Below are positions 8,564-17,248 of a DNA stretch of 64,000 nt, piece after piece; the first letter of the stretch is position 1; each line of letters begins with the position of its first letter. Below the pieces are notes generated by a model that saw only the letters and a program-made list of their open reading frames with translations, had not been told where the DNA came from and did not search any database. Source of the stretch: R-RK-3 sp963834945 (GTDB lineage Bacteria; Pseudomonadota; Alphaproteobacteria; Rhizobiales; Rhodomicrobiaceae); NCBI GenBank assembly GCA_963834945.1, contig CAWIDT010000004.1, forward strand, positions 124,001 to 188,000. The letters are read 5' to 3'. The translations under genes and the position numbers were made by a program.

Positions 8564-9868
8564 ATGTATCAAAGCAGGCTCGCGTTGAAGAGCTGGGCGG
8601 CAGCGGCCGCCATCGCCGGCGTTTCGTTGTTCACACAGCAGGCCAGCGCGCAGGACACGATCAAGGTCGGTATCCTGCATTCTCTCTCTGGCACCATGGC
8701 GATCAGCGAAACGACCCTTAAGGATGTCATGCTGATGCTGATCGACGAGCAGAACAAGAAAGGTGGCCTGCTCGGCAAAAAGCTTGAAGCCGTCGTTGTC
8801 GATCCGGCCTCGAATTGGCCGCTGTTTGCGGAAAAAGCCCGCCAGCTGATCAGCCAGGACAAGGTCGCCGCGACCTTCGGCTGCTGGACATCGGTGTCGC
8901 GCAAATCGGTGCTGCCGGTTTTCGAGGAATTGAACAGTCTGCTGTTCTACCCCGTGCAGTATGAGGGCGAGGAAAGCTCGCGCAACGTATTCTACACCGG
9001 CGCCGCGCCGAACCAGCAGGCGATTCCGGCCGTCGACTATTTGATGAGCAAGGATGGCGGCGATGTGAAGCGCTGGGTGCTCGCAGGCACCGACTACGTC
9101 TATCCGCGTACCACGAACAAGATCCTGGAAGCCTATCTGAAAGCCAAAGGTGTCGCCCAGGAAGACATCATGATCAACTACACGCCGTTCGGTCATTCCG
9201 ACTGGCAGTCGATCGTGTCCGAGATCAAGAAATTCGGCTCGGCCGGCAAAAAGACGGCTGTGGTTTCGACCATCAACGGCGACGCCAACGTACCGTTCTA
9301 CAAGGAACTCGGCAATCAGGGCGTGAAGGCGACCGACATTCCGGTCGTGGCGTTCTCGGTGGGCGAGGAAGAGCTGGCCGGCCTCGATACCAAGCCGCTG
9401 GTCGGGCATCTTGCCGCCTGGAACTACTTCATGAGCGTCAAGGACCCCATCAACACCGCTTTTATCGCCAAGTGGCAGGCCTTCACCAAGAATCCGAAGC
9501 GCGTCACCAACGATCCGATGGAAGCGCATGTGATCGGCTTCAATATGTGGGTGAAGGCGGTCGAGAAGGCCGGAACGACCGATCCGGATGCCGTCATCGA
9601 CGCCATTATCGGTGTCACTGTGCCGAACCTGTCGGGCGGCTATTCGGCCATGATGCCGAACCACCACATCACCAAGCCGGTGCTGATCGGCGAAATCCAG
9701 GATGACGGCCAGTTCGATATCGTCTGGCAGACCCCTGGCCTCGTCCCCGGCGATGCCTGGTCGGACTATTTGCCGGACAGCAAGGACCTGATCTCCGATT
9801 GGCGCAAGCCGATGTCCTGCGGCAACTTCAATGTGAAGACCGGCAAATGCGGCGGCAAGGCCAGCTAG
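8564..9868 (+). CDS. urtA: urea ABC transporter substrate-binding protein
   Basis: The 434-residue periplasmic urea-binding protein. It has a signal peptide (MYQSRLALKSWAAAAAIAGV, then TQQASAQD). The mature part begins TIKVGILHSLSGTMAISE, the hallmark of UrtA/AmiC-type type I periplasmic binding proteins, and contains TFGCWTSVSRKSVLPVFE and LLFYPVQYEGEE as in other UrtA proteins. The ATG at 8564 is preceded by GGAAGGGGAG. It is the first gene of urtABCDE, driven by the sigma-54 promoter at 8506, and separated from urtB by a strong hairpin. Confidence 0.96.
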   Translation: MYQSRLALKSWAAAAAIAGVSLFTQQASAQDTIKVGILHSLSGTMAISETTLKDVMLMLIDEQNKKGGLLGKKLEAVVVDPASNWPLFAEKARQLISQDKVAATFGCWTSVSRKSVLPVFEELNSLLFYPVQYEGEESSRNVFYTGAAPNQQAIPAVDYLMSKDGGDVKRWVLAGTDYVYPRTTNKILEAYLKAKGVAQEDIMINYTPFGHSDWQSIVSEIKKFGSAGKKTAVVSTINGDANVPFYKELGNQGVKATDIPVVAFSVGEEELAGLDTKPLVGHLAAWNYFMSVKDPINTAFIAKWQAFTKNPKRVTNDPMEAHVIGFNMWVKAVEKAGTTDPDAVIDAIIGVTVPNLSGGYSAMMPNHHITKPVLIGEIQDDGQFDIVWQTPGLVPGDAWSDYLPDSKDLISDWRKPMSCGNFNVKTGKCGGKAS

Positions 9869-9874
9869 CCTTTA

Positions 9875-9918
9875 GCGGCGCCAGCCGGAACGAGCCTAAG
9901 CGATCCGGCTGGCGCCGC
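9875..9918 (+). terminator. hairpin between urtA and urtB
   Basis: A perfect 15-bp stem (GCGGCGCCAGCCGGA at 9875-9889 with its complement at 9904-9918) and a 14-nt loop, starting six bases after the urtA stop. No T-run follows, so it is more likely an mRNA-protecting or attenuating structure than a full terminator. It would keep the binding protein mRNA in excess over the membrane components, as is common for ABC operons (inference). Confidence 0.7.
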
Positions 9919-10025
9919 ATAGCCTCTCCCTCGGGGAGAGGTCGCGGTGCGAAGAGTTGCGGGTGAGGGGTTTTTGTCCTTTGCTGACCCGTCGCCTCTC
10001 CCTCTCCTCATGGAGAGGGAGAAGC
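9919..10025. repeat. CCTCTCCC/GGGAGAGG mosaic repeat, urtA-urtB gap
   Basis: Built from GCCTCTCCCTCGGGGAGAGG, GCGGGTGAGGGG and a second CCTCTCCC..GGAGAGGGAG pair. The same GGGAGAGGGC..GGGTGAGGGG vocabulary recurs at 18972-19106, 20041-20262 (in ureF), 26432-26597 and around the IS5-type element. It does not encode anything convincing. Confidence 0.6.
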
Positions 10026-10058
10026 GCGCGGAAAATGCAAATTGATGCGGGAGTGTTG

Positions 10059-11666
10059 ATGAAACGGGCCGCCTTCCTTCTTGTTCTGGCGCTGGCCCTC
10101 GTCGCGCCGCATGCCGTGTTCGCCCAGGACATCCAGCCGGCCATCGACGCTCTCAGCAAAGGCGATTACGGTGACCGCGCCAAGGCGGCGACCGCACTGG
10201 CAACGACCGCCGATCCGCGCGCCGTAGCGGTCCTGAAGGCGCTCGGAGACCGTGATCTCTATGTCAGGAAATCCGACCAGAAGGTATTCATCGCCCATTC
10301 GGCCGGCGGTGGCTACCAGCTGACCGATCCCATGACCGGACAGGATGCCGGGCCAGCCGCCAGCGCCGATCTGGAGGGGGTCAAGGTCAACAATGCCCTG
10401 CGCCGTACGCTTGAGGCGCTGCTCGGCAGCCTGACGCTGCTCAGTCCCGATCCCGCTGTTCGCGCGAGTGCCGCGGCCTCGCTGTTCAATCAGCCTGCGG
10501 CAAACGCCGTGGACACGCTCGATGCGGCCATCGCCAAGGAAACCGATCCCAGCGTGAAGCAGCTGATGATCGAGGCCCGGGCGGCGTCCGTCCTCAAAAG
10601 CGATCGGCCCGAGGCTGAAAAGCTGGCCGCAGTGCAGGTGCTCGCGGCACGCGGAGACCAGGATTCGCTGAGCCTGTTGCAAAACCTCGAAGCCACCGCC
10701 CAGGGCGATCTGAAAAAGGCGGCGGCCGACGGAATCGCCTCGATTTCGCGTGTGCTGGCGCTGTGGAACAATGTGCAAAATCTCTGGTACGGGATTTCGC
10801 TCGGCTCGGTGCTGCTGCTCGCCGCCATCGGCCTCGCCATCACCTTCGGAGTAATGGGCGTCATCAACATGGCGCATGGCGAGATGGTGATGATCGGCGC
10901 CTATACCACCTATGTCGTGCAGGAGGTGTTCCGCAACAATTTCCCCGGCGCCTTCGACTATTCGCTGTTCGTCGCCCTGCCGGCCGCCTTCCTGATCGCC
11001 GGGCTGATCGGCATCGGGCTCGAACGCGGCATCATCCGCTTTCTCTACGGACGCCCCCTGGAGACGCTGCTCGCCACCTGGGGCCTTAGCCTGATCCTCC
11101 AGCAGACGGTGCGCACGATTTTTGGACCCTCCAACCGCGAGGTCGGCACGCCGTCCTGGATGAGCGGCACCGTCGAGATCACCCACGGCCTAACGCTCAC
11201 CGCCAACCGCATCGCCATCGTCGCCTTCGCAGGCATCGTGTTCGTCGCGCTGATGCTCGTCATGCGCTACACCACCTTCGGGCTGCAAATGCGCGCGGTA
11301 ACGCAAAATCGCGCCATGGCGAATTCGGTCGGCATCCGCTCGGCCTGGGTGGACGCGATGACCTTCGGCCTCGGCTCCGCCATTGCGGGCGTGGCCGGCG
11401 TGGCGCTCAGCCAGATCGACAACGTGTCGCCCAATCTGGGGCAGTCCTACATCATCGACAGCTTCCTGGTTGTGGTGTTCGGCGGCGTCGGCAATCTCTG
11501 GGGCACGCTGGTCGGCGCGCTGTCGCTCGGCATTTTGAACAAATTCCTGGAGCCGTGGGCGGGCGCCGTGCTCGGCAAGATCCTCATTCTCGTCATGGTC
11601 ATTCTTTTCATCCAGAGGCGGCCGCGCGGGCTTTTCGCGCTCAAGGGCCGCGCGGTGGAGGCATAG
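10059..11666 (+). CDS. urtB: urea ABC transporter permease UrtB
   Basis: A 535-residue inner-membrane permease. It has a signal-like N-terminus (MKRAAFLLVLALALVAPHAV), then about 220 residues of helical, HEAT-like extracytoplasmic sequence that is typical of UrtB, then a LivH-type membrane domain from about residue 245 (SLGSVLLLAAIGLAITFGVMG). The signature INMAHGEMVMIGAY and the GGVGNLWGTLVGA loop are present. Start: the ATG at 10059 after GCGGGAG; a longer upstream reading frame runs into the repeat and is not used. The stop is 2 bp before urtC. Confidence 0.95.
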   Translation: MKRAAFLLVLALALVAPHAVFAQDIQPAIDALSKGDYGDRAKAATALATTADPRAVAVLKALGDRDLYVRKSDQKVFIAHSAGGGYQLTDPMTGQDAGPAASADLEGVKVNNALRRTLEALLGSLTLLSPDPAVRASAAASLFNQPAANAVDTLDAAIAKETDPSVKQLMIEARAASVLKSDRPEAEKLAAVQVLAARGDQDSLSLLQNLEATAQGDLKKAAADGIASISRVLALWNNVQNLWYGISLGSVLLLAAIGLAITFGVMGVINMAHGEMVMIGAYTTYVVQEVFRNNFPGAFDYSLFVALPAAFLIAGLIGIGLERGIIRFLYGRPLETLLATWGLSLILQQTVRTIFGPSNREVGTPSWMSGTVEITHGLTLTANRIAIVAFAGIVFVALMLVMRYTTFGLQMRAVTQNRAMANSVGIRSAWVDAMTFGLGSAIAGVAGVALSQIDNVSPNLGQSYIIDSFLVVVFGGVGNLWGTLVGALSLGILNKFLEPWAGAVLGKILILVMVILFIQRRPRGLFALKGRAVEA

Positions 11667-11668
11667 CG

Positions 11669-12835
11669 ATGGAAACGCGCCGCACACCGCTTTTCGGCAT
11701 TCCGATGGGCAGCGGGGACTGGATCTTTCTCACCATCCTCACCGCTGTCACCATCGCCGTGCCGGTGCTCAACCTCACGACGCAGGCGGGCGCGGCGCTG
11801 CATGTGCCGACCTATATGATGGCGCTGCTCGGCAAATATCTCTGCTACGCGCTGCTCGCGGTTGCGGTCGATCTGGTCTGGGGGTATTGCGGCATTCTAA
11901 GTTTGGGCCATGGCGCGTTTTTTGCTCTTGGCGGTTACGCAATGGGCATGTATTTGATGCGCGAGATCGGCGGGCGCGGGGTTTACGGCAACCCTAACCT
12001 GCCGGATTTCATGGTCTTCCTGAACTGGAAGGAGTTGCCCTGGTTCTGGTACGGCTTCAACATCTTTCCCTTAGCGATGCTGATGGTTGTGCTGGTGCCG
12101 GGGCTGCTTGCCCTGGTCTTCGGCTGGTTCGCCTTCCGCTCGCGGGTCACCGGCGTCTATCTGTCGATCATCACCCAGGCGCTGACCTTCGCGCTGCTGC
12201 TCGCCTTCTTCCGCAACAATATGGGCTTCGGCGGCAATAACGGCCTCACCGACTTCAAGGACCTGCTCGGCTTCAACCTCCAGTCGGACGGGATGCGCGC
12301 CTCGCTGTTCGCGGCCTCGGGAATCGCGCTGGGGATTGGTTTCCTCATCTGTCGGTTCATCGTCACGTCCAAGCTGGGACGGGTCGTCACCGCCATCCGC
12401 GACGCGGAAAGCCGCACGCGCTTCCTCGGCTACCGGGTCGAGCATTACAAGCTGTTCGTGTTCGTCGTCTCGGCGGTGCTGGCCGGCGTTGCGGGCGCGC
12501 TCTATGTGCCGCAGGTCGGCATCATCAATCCGAGCGAATTCTCGCCCGCCAATTCCATCGAGATCGTCATCTGGGTGGCGCTGGGCGGACGCGGCACGCT
12601 CTACGGCGCCGCGCTCGGCGCGGTCGTGGTCAATTTCGCCAAGAGCTATTTCACCGGCGCGATCCCGGATTTCTGGCTGTTCGCGCTGGGCGGGCTGTTC
12701 ATTTTCGTCACCATCTTCATGCCGAAAGGGATCGTCGGGACCATTCGCAGCGGGATTGCCTCCGGACGCGGTGCCATGACGCGCAATCGCGACGCCGCTC
12801 CAACCGCTGAATATGCCGGCAGTCCGGGGGAATAG
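11669..12835 (+). CDS. urtC: urea ABC transporter permease UrtC
   Basis: A 388-residue LivM-type permease that pairs with UrtB. Multiple membrane helices are present, with the family blocks LCYALLAVAVDLVWGYCGIL, LSLGHGAFFALGGYAMGMYL and AVIRDAESRTRFLGY-like sequence (TAIRDAESRTRFLGYRVEHYK), and EIVIWVALGGRGTLYGA in the EAA-like loop. The start at 11669 follows urtB directly, and urtD begins one base after the stop, indicating tight translational coupling. Confidence 0.95.
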   Translation: METRRTPLFGIPMGSGDWIFLTILTAVTIAVPVLNLTTQAGAALHVPTYMMALLGKYLCYALLAVAVDLVWGYCGILSLGHGAFFALGGYAMGMYLMREIGGRGVYGNPNLPDFMVFLNWKELPWFWYGFNIFPLAMLMVVLVPGLLALVFGWFAFRSRVTGVYLSIITQALTFALLLAFFRNNMGFGGNNGLTDFKDLLGFNLQSDGMRASLFAASGIALGIGFLICRFIVTSKLGRVVTAIRDAESRTRFLGYRVEHYKLFVFVVSAVLAGVAGALYVPQVGIINPSEFSPANSIEIVIWVALGGRGTLYGAALGAVVVNFAKSYFTGAIPDFWLFALGGLFIFVTIFMPKGIVGTIRSGIASGRGAMTRNRDAAPTAEYAGSPGE

Positions 12836-12836
12836 G

Positions 12837-13598
12837 ATGAGCGACTCGCAGCCTGCCAAAAACGATACGCTGCTTTATCTCGACGGCGTCAGCGTCAGCT
12901 TCGACGGTTTCAGGGCGCTCAACAATCTCAGCCTCTATGTGACCGCGGGCGAAATGCGCGCCATCATCGGCCCGAACGGTGCCGGCAAGACGACGATGAT
13001 GGACGTCATCACCGGCAAGACGCGCCCCGATACCGGCGAAGTGCTGTTCCGCGGCAATGTCGATCTGACGGAGCGGGACGAAGCCGACATCGCCCGCCTG
13101 GGCATCGGTCGCAAATTCCAGAAGCCGACGGTCTTCGAGGGGCATACCGTCTTTCACAATCTGGAACTGGCGCTGAAAGCGCCGCGCGGCATCTTCGACA
13201 CGCTGCTTGCCAAGCTCAAAGGCGAGCAGGCGGCGCGGATCGCCGAGACCTTGCAGATCATCGGCCTGACCGCCGACCAGGACCGGCCGGCGGGCGCGCT
13301 GTCGCATGGCCAGAAGCAATGGCTGGAGATCGGCATGTTGCTGATCCAGGAGCCGGACTTGCTGCTGGTCGACGAGCCGGTCGCCGGCATGACCGACGCC
13401 GAAACCGAGCGCACCGCCGAGCTTCTACGCCGCATCGCGCAAACCCGGTCGGTGATCGTCGTCGAGCACGACATGGAGTTCGTGCGGGCGCTCGACGTTA
13501 AGGTGACGGTGCTGCACGAGGGCAGCGTCCTGTCGGAAGGCTCGCTCGAAAAGGTGCAGAACGACCAAAAAGTCATCGAAGTCTATCTGGGACGTTAG
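12837..13598 (+). CDS. urtD: urea ABC transporter ATP-binding protein UrtD
   Basis: A 253-residue LivG-type ATPase. Walker A GPNGAGKTTMMD, the signature LSHGQKQWLEIGMLL, Walker B LLLVDEPVAGM and the switch His (VVEHDMEFV) are all present, so it should be an active ATPase. It lies in the cytoplasm bound to UrtB/UrtC. The start ATG at 12837 is one base after the urtC stop; an earlier in-frame start would overlap urtC. Confidence 0.95.
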   Translation: MSDSQPAKNDTLLYLDGVSVSFDGFRALNNLSLYVTAGEMRAIIGPNGAGKTTMMDVITGKTRPDTGEVLFRGNVDLTERDEADIARLGIGRKFQKPTVFEGHTVFHNLELALKAPRGIFDTLLAKLKGEQAARIAETLQIIGLTADQDRPAGALSHGQKQWLEIGMLLIQEPDLLLVDEPVAGMTDAETERTAELLRRIAQTRSVIVVEHDMEFVRALDVKVTVLHEGSVLSEGSLEKVQNDQKVIEVYLGR

Positions 13599-13601
13599 AC
13601 C

Positions 13602-14297
13602 ATGCTCGAAGCGCGCGATGTCAGTGTGTTCTACGGCGCCAGCCAGGCGCTACGCGGCGTGTCGCTCGCCGCCGAGACCGGCCAGGTCACCTGCGTGCTG
13701 GGCCGCAATGGCGTCGGAAAGACGACGCTGATCCGCGCCATGGTGGGCCAGCAACCGGTGCGCAGCGGCGCGATCCTGTATAATGGGGATAACATCACCG
13801 CCCTGCCGGCCTATCAGCGCGCGCGGAAGGGCATCGCCTTCGTGCCGCAGGGCCGCGAGATCTTCCCGCTGCTGACGGTGGAGGAAAACCTCAAATCCGG
13901 CTTCGCCGCCGTTCCACCCGACGGCCGCAAGATCTCCGACGAGATTTTTGAGCTGTTCCCCGTGCTGAAATCCATGCTGGGCCGGCGAGGCGGCGATCTC
14001 TCCGGCGGCCAGCAGCAGCAGCTTGCTATCGCTCGGGCGCTGATCATGCAGCCCAAGGTGCTCGTTCTGGACGAGCCGACCGAAGGCATCCAGCCCTCGA
14101 TCATCAAGGACATCGAGCGCGTCATCGCGCTTCTGCGCGATCGCGGCACCATGGCCATCGTGCTGGTCGAGCAATATTTCGAGTTCGCGCGGCGGCTCGC
14201 CGACCGCTTCGCGGTTCTGGAGCGCGGTCAAGTTGTGCTTGCGGGAACGCGGGAAGATATGGTGGAAAGCGATGTCAGGCGGTATTTGACTGTCTGA
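13602..14297 (+). CDS. urtE: urea ABC transporter ATP-binding protein UrtE
   Basis: A 231-residue LivF-type ATPase, the second nucleotide-binding subunit. Walker A GRNGVGKTTLIRA, the signature LSGGQQQQLAIARAL, Walker B VLVLDEPTEGIQPS and the switch His region VLVEQYFEFA (Gln in place of His, usual for LivF/UrtE) are seen. It starts three bases after urtD. ureD begins about 28 bp downstream, so uptake and urease genes are probably read together. Confidence 0.95.
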   Translation: MLEARDVSVFYGASQALRGVSLAAETGQVTCVLGRNGVGKTTLIRAMVGQQPVRSGAILYNGDNITALPAYQRARKGIAFVPQGREIFPLLTVEENLKSGFAAVPPDGRKISDEIFELFPVLKSMLGRRGGDLSGGQQQQLAIARALIMQPKVLVLDEPTEGIQPSIIKDIERVIALLRDRGTMAIVLVEQYFEFARRLADRFAVLERGQVVLAGTREDMVESDVRRYLTV

Positions 14298-14324
14298 TCA
14301 TGCGCGGAGGGGTGCTTGACGGCC

Positions 14325-15161
<837 letters not shown>

Positions 15162-15180
15162 ACGAAGAGGGAGGACCGCG

Positions 15181-15483
15181 ATGAACCTTACCCCGAGGGA
15201 AAAAGACAAGCTGATGATCGCCGTCGCCGCCATGGTGGCGCGCGGACGGCTGGCGCGCGGCGTCAAGCTGAACTATCCCGAAAGCATCGCGCTGATCACC
15301 GATTTCGTCCTGGAGGGCGCGCGCGATGGCCGGACCGTCGCCGACCTCATGGCCGATGGCGCCACCGTGGTGGGCCGCGAGCAGGTGATGGACGGCATTG
15401 CAGAGATGATTCACGAAGTGCAGGTCGAGGCGACGTTCCCGGACGGGACCAAGCTCGTCACCGTGCATCACCCGATCCGGTAG
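15181..15483 (+). CDS. ureA: urease subunit gamma
   Basis: The 100-residue small subunit of three-subunit urease. The sequence MNLTPREKDKLMIAVAAMVA, then RGVKLNYPESIALITDFVLEGARDG, and the C-terminal FPDGTKLVTVHHPI match UreA throughout with normal length. The ATG at 15181 follows GAGGGAGG. The next gene (DUF1272) begins six bases after the stop. Confidence 0.97.
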   Translation: MNLTPREKDKLMIAVAAMVARGRLARGVKLNYPESIALITDFVLEGARDGRTVADLMADGATVVGREQVMDGIAEMIHEVQVEATFPDGTKLVTVHHPIR

Positions 15484-15489
15484 GCCGCC

Positions 15490-15738
15490 GTGCTCGAACT
15501 CCGCCCCTCATGCGAATGCTGCGACCGCGACCTGCCGCCCTCGTCGGCCGAGGCGCGCATTTGCAGCTATGAATGCACCTTCTGCGCCGATTGCGTCGAG
15601 TCGCGCCTCGCCGGCATCTGTCCCAATTGCGGCGGCGACTTCGTGCCCCGGCCGATCCGCCCGGCGGCGCGTATGCTCAAGGACGCCGCCTCCACCACGC
15701 GAATTTTCAAACCCCAGGGCTGCGGAAACGGCACATGA
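15490..15738 (+). CDS. DUF1272 cysteine-rich protein in the urease operon
   Basis: An 82-residue protein with a dense cysteine pattern: CECCDRDLP, CSYECTFCADCVES and CPNCGG, then RPIRPAARML. This is the DUF1272 family, thought to bind zinc through its CxxC pairs. It starts with GTG and its stop overlaps the ureB start (ATGA), so it is translated as part of the operon. DUF1272 genes between ureA and ureB are found in several rhizobial urease clusters; no function in nickel or zinc handling has been shown to my knowledge. Confidence 0.88.
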   Translation: MLELRPSCECCDRDLPPSSAEARICSYECTFCADCVESRLAGICPNCGGDFVPRPIRPAARMLKDAASTTRIFKPQGCGNGT

Positions 15739-16040
15739 TCCCAGGCGAAATCATCACCCCCGACGGCGACATCGAGCTGAATTCCGGCCGCGCCGCTATC
15801 ACGCTGAGCGTTGCTAACACCGGCGACCGCCCGGTGCAGATTGGCAGCCACTATCATTTCTACGAGACCAACCCCGCCCTCAACTTCGACCGCGAAGCCG
15901 CGCGCGGCTGCCGCCTTGACATCGCGGCGGGAACGGCGGTGCGCTTCGAGCCCGGCCAGACGCGCGACGTGCAGCTTGTGCCCTATGCCGGCGCGCGGAC
16001 GATCTACGGGTTCAATCAGAAGGTGATGGGGACGCTTTGA
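15735..16040 (+). CDS. ureB: urease subunit beta
   Basis: The 101-residue beta subunit. IPGEIITPDGDIELNSGR at the N-terminus, then VANTGDRPVQIGSHYHFYETN and the C-terminal GFNQKVMGTL are the standard UreB blocks. The start ATG at 15735 overlaps the DUF1272 stop codon. Unlike the usual arrangement, ureC does not follow at once: a decayed gene and an HD-domain gene intervene. Confidence 0.97.
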   Translation: MIPGEIITPDGDIELNSGRAAITLSVANTGDRPVQIGSHYHFYETNPALNFDREAARGCRLDIAAGTAVRFEPGQTRDVQLVPYAGARTIYGFNQKVMGTL

Positions 16041-16605
16041 TCCACGAGAGCTTTTACTGGACGAGAGAGCTTCACAGACTTCTAGCCGAATTCAAGAAGT
16101 GGGCACAGAAATTCGCGAGTGACACCTATCCCGAACGATTTCGCGACGATGCAAGTTTTCATCTTGAAAAATCTATTCTCTTTTCTGCACTCGCGATGCG
16201 TCGCCTTTTGGAATGCAAGAAAATGACTACGGATTGGAAGAACAATCAATACACCTTGATACATTCAAAGCATTGAGCCACGCCAATGAAAAAATTTGGA
16301 ACTTTAACTGAATCAGTGATGTGTCTAAGGAATATGATTTTAAGCATCCCCAAAAGATGACTTTTGATCCTCACAACCTAGCGTCAGAGATAATTCATTC
16401 GTTTGCATTGGCATTTTGCATGAATGATCGATGCGATGATATCGAAAGCTTTTTTGTGTCATCCGAACGGAATGCTTTGAAGCGGCTCGTCAGTGTGCCG
16501 ACGTTTGTTTGGCAAAAGCTAATCGAACAATTCATCGGCGACAATGTAACAGACGCGCGCGTGCGGCGAGACGATAACGGGCATTTTAACAGCCACAGAG
16601 CTTGA
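16037..16605 (+). pseudogene. decayed low-GC gene between ureB and ureC
   Basis: Two same-strand fragments read as one protein if a frameshift near 16262 and an in-frame TGA at 16309-16311 are ignored. The first (HESFYWTRELHRLLAEFKKW onward to NNQYTLIHSKH) has no own start other than a TTG overlapping the ureB stop. The shifted frame continues FKALSHANEKIWNFN, TGA, ISDVSKEYDFKHP, then LASEIIHSFALAFCMND. The region is clearly AT-richer than the flanking urease genes. I do not know the function; stand-alone hypothetical proteins with this HSFALAF-type region occur scattered in bacteria. Signs point to horizontal gain and decay. Confidence 0.65.
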
Positions 16606-16660
16606 GGATACGTAGATGTCCATCAAAATCTTCCGCGACGCCTATGCCGGCATGTGGATG
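16603..16660 (+). repeat. diverged copy of the ureC 5' end
   Basis: From the ATG at 16616, about 36 of 40 bases equal the first 40 bases of ureC at 17249, and the preceding AGCTTGAGGA resembles the ureC ribosome site AGCTGAGGA. The copy encodes MSIKIFRDAYAGMWMAA and then stops; ureC begins MPTKISRAAYAGMYGPT. Its TGA overlaps the start of the HD gene as ATGA (16666-16669). Confidence 0.8.
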
Positions 16661-16665
16661 GCGGC

Positions 16666-17235
16666 ATGAATGAGCACCACCCTTCAAACGACGGCCTGCT
16701 CCTGATCGCGCGAGCCGCCGATTTCGCCGCGCGGGCTCACGTCACGCAGAGGCGAAAAGGCGATGCCCAGGAGCCCTACATCAACCATCTGGCGGAGGTC
16801 GCGTTGTTGCTCACCCAGGCGACGAGCGGCGGGGATGCCGTTCTGGTCGCGGCGGGCTGGCTGCACGATACGCTCGAAGACACCGATGCCGAGCGCGAAG
16901 AACTTGAGATCCTGTTCGGCCCGGTCGTCGCCGCGATCGTTGCGGAGGTGACGGACGATAAATCCTTGCTGAAGACGGAGCGAAAGCGTCTGCAGGTCGA
17001 AACCACGCCCCACAAAAGCCCCCAGGCGCGCCTGCTGAAGATCGCGGACAAGACGAGCAACCTGCGCGCAATTGCGTCCAGCCCGCCAAGCGGATGGGAT
17101 TTTGCGCGCCGCATCGCCTATCTCGATTGGGCCGAAGAGGTCGTCGCTGGCTGCCGGGGACTTAATGGTCAGCTTGAGCAGGCGTTCGACGAAGCACTTC
17201 GCCAGAGCCGTGCCGCCGTCGAAAACACGAAATAG
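16666..17235 (+). CDS. HD-domain small alarmone hydrolase-like protein
   Basis: A 189-residue stand-alone HD protein resembling the hydrolase half of RelA/SpoT (MESH1-like). The sequence runs AADFAARAHVTQRRKGDAQE, PYINHLAEVALLL, the metal site GWLHDTLEDTDAE, then TDDKSLLKTERKRLQ and LKIADKTSNLRAI. These match the HD, ED and Asp-Asn metal and nucleotide motifs of that group, so (p)ppGpp 3'-pyrophosphohydrolase activity is likely, though other nucleotide substrates are possible. It lies between ureB and ureC, 13 bp before ureC, and its start overlaps the stop of the ureC-like mini reading frame. No synthetase domain is present. Confidence 0.82.
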   Translation: MNEHHPSNDGLLLIARAADFAARAHVTQRRKGDAQEPYINHLAEVALLLTQATSGGDAVLVAAGWLHDTLEDTDAEREELEILFGPVVAAIVAEVTDDKSLLKTERKRLQVETTPHKSPQARLLKIADKTSNLRAIASSPPSGWDFARRIAYLDWAEEVVAGCRGLNGQLEQAFDEALRQSRAAVENTK

Positions 17236-17248
17236 CTGAGGAACGCCG

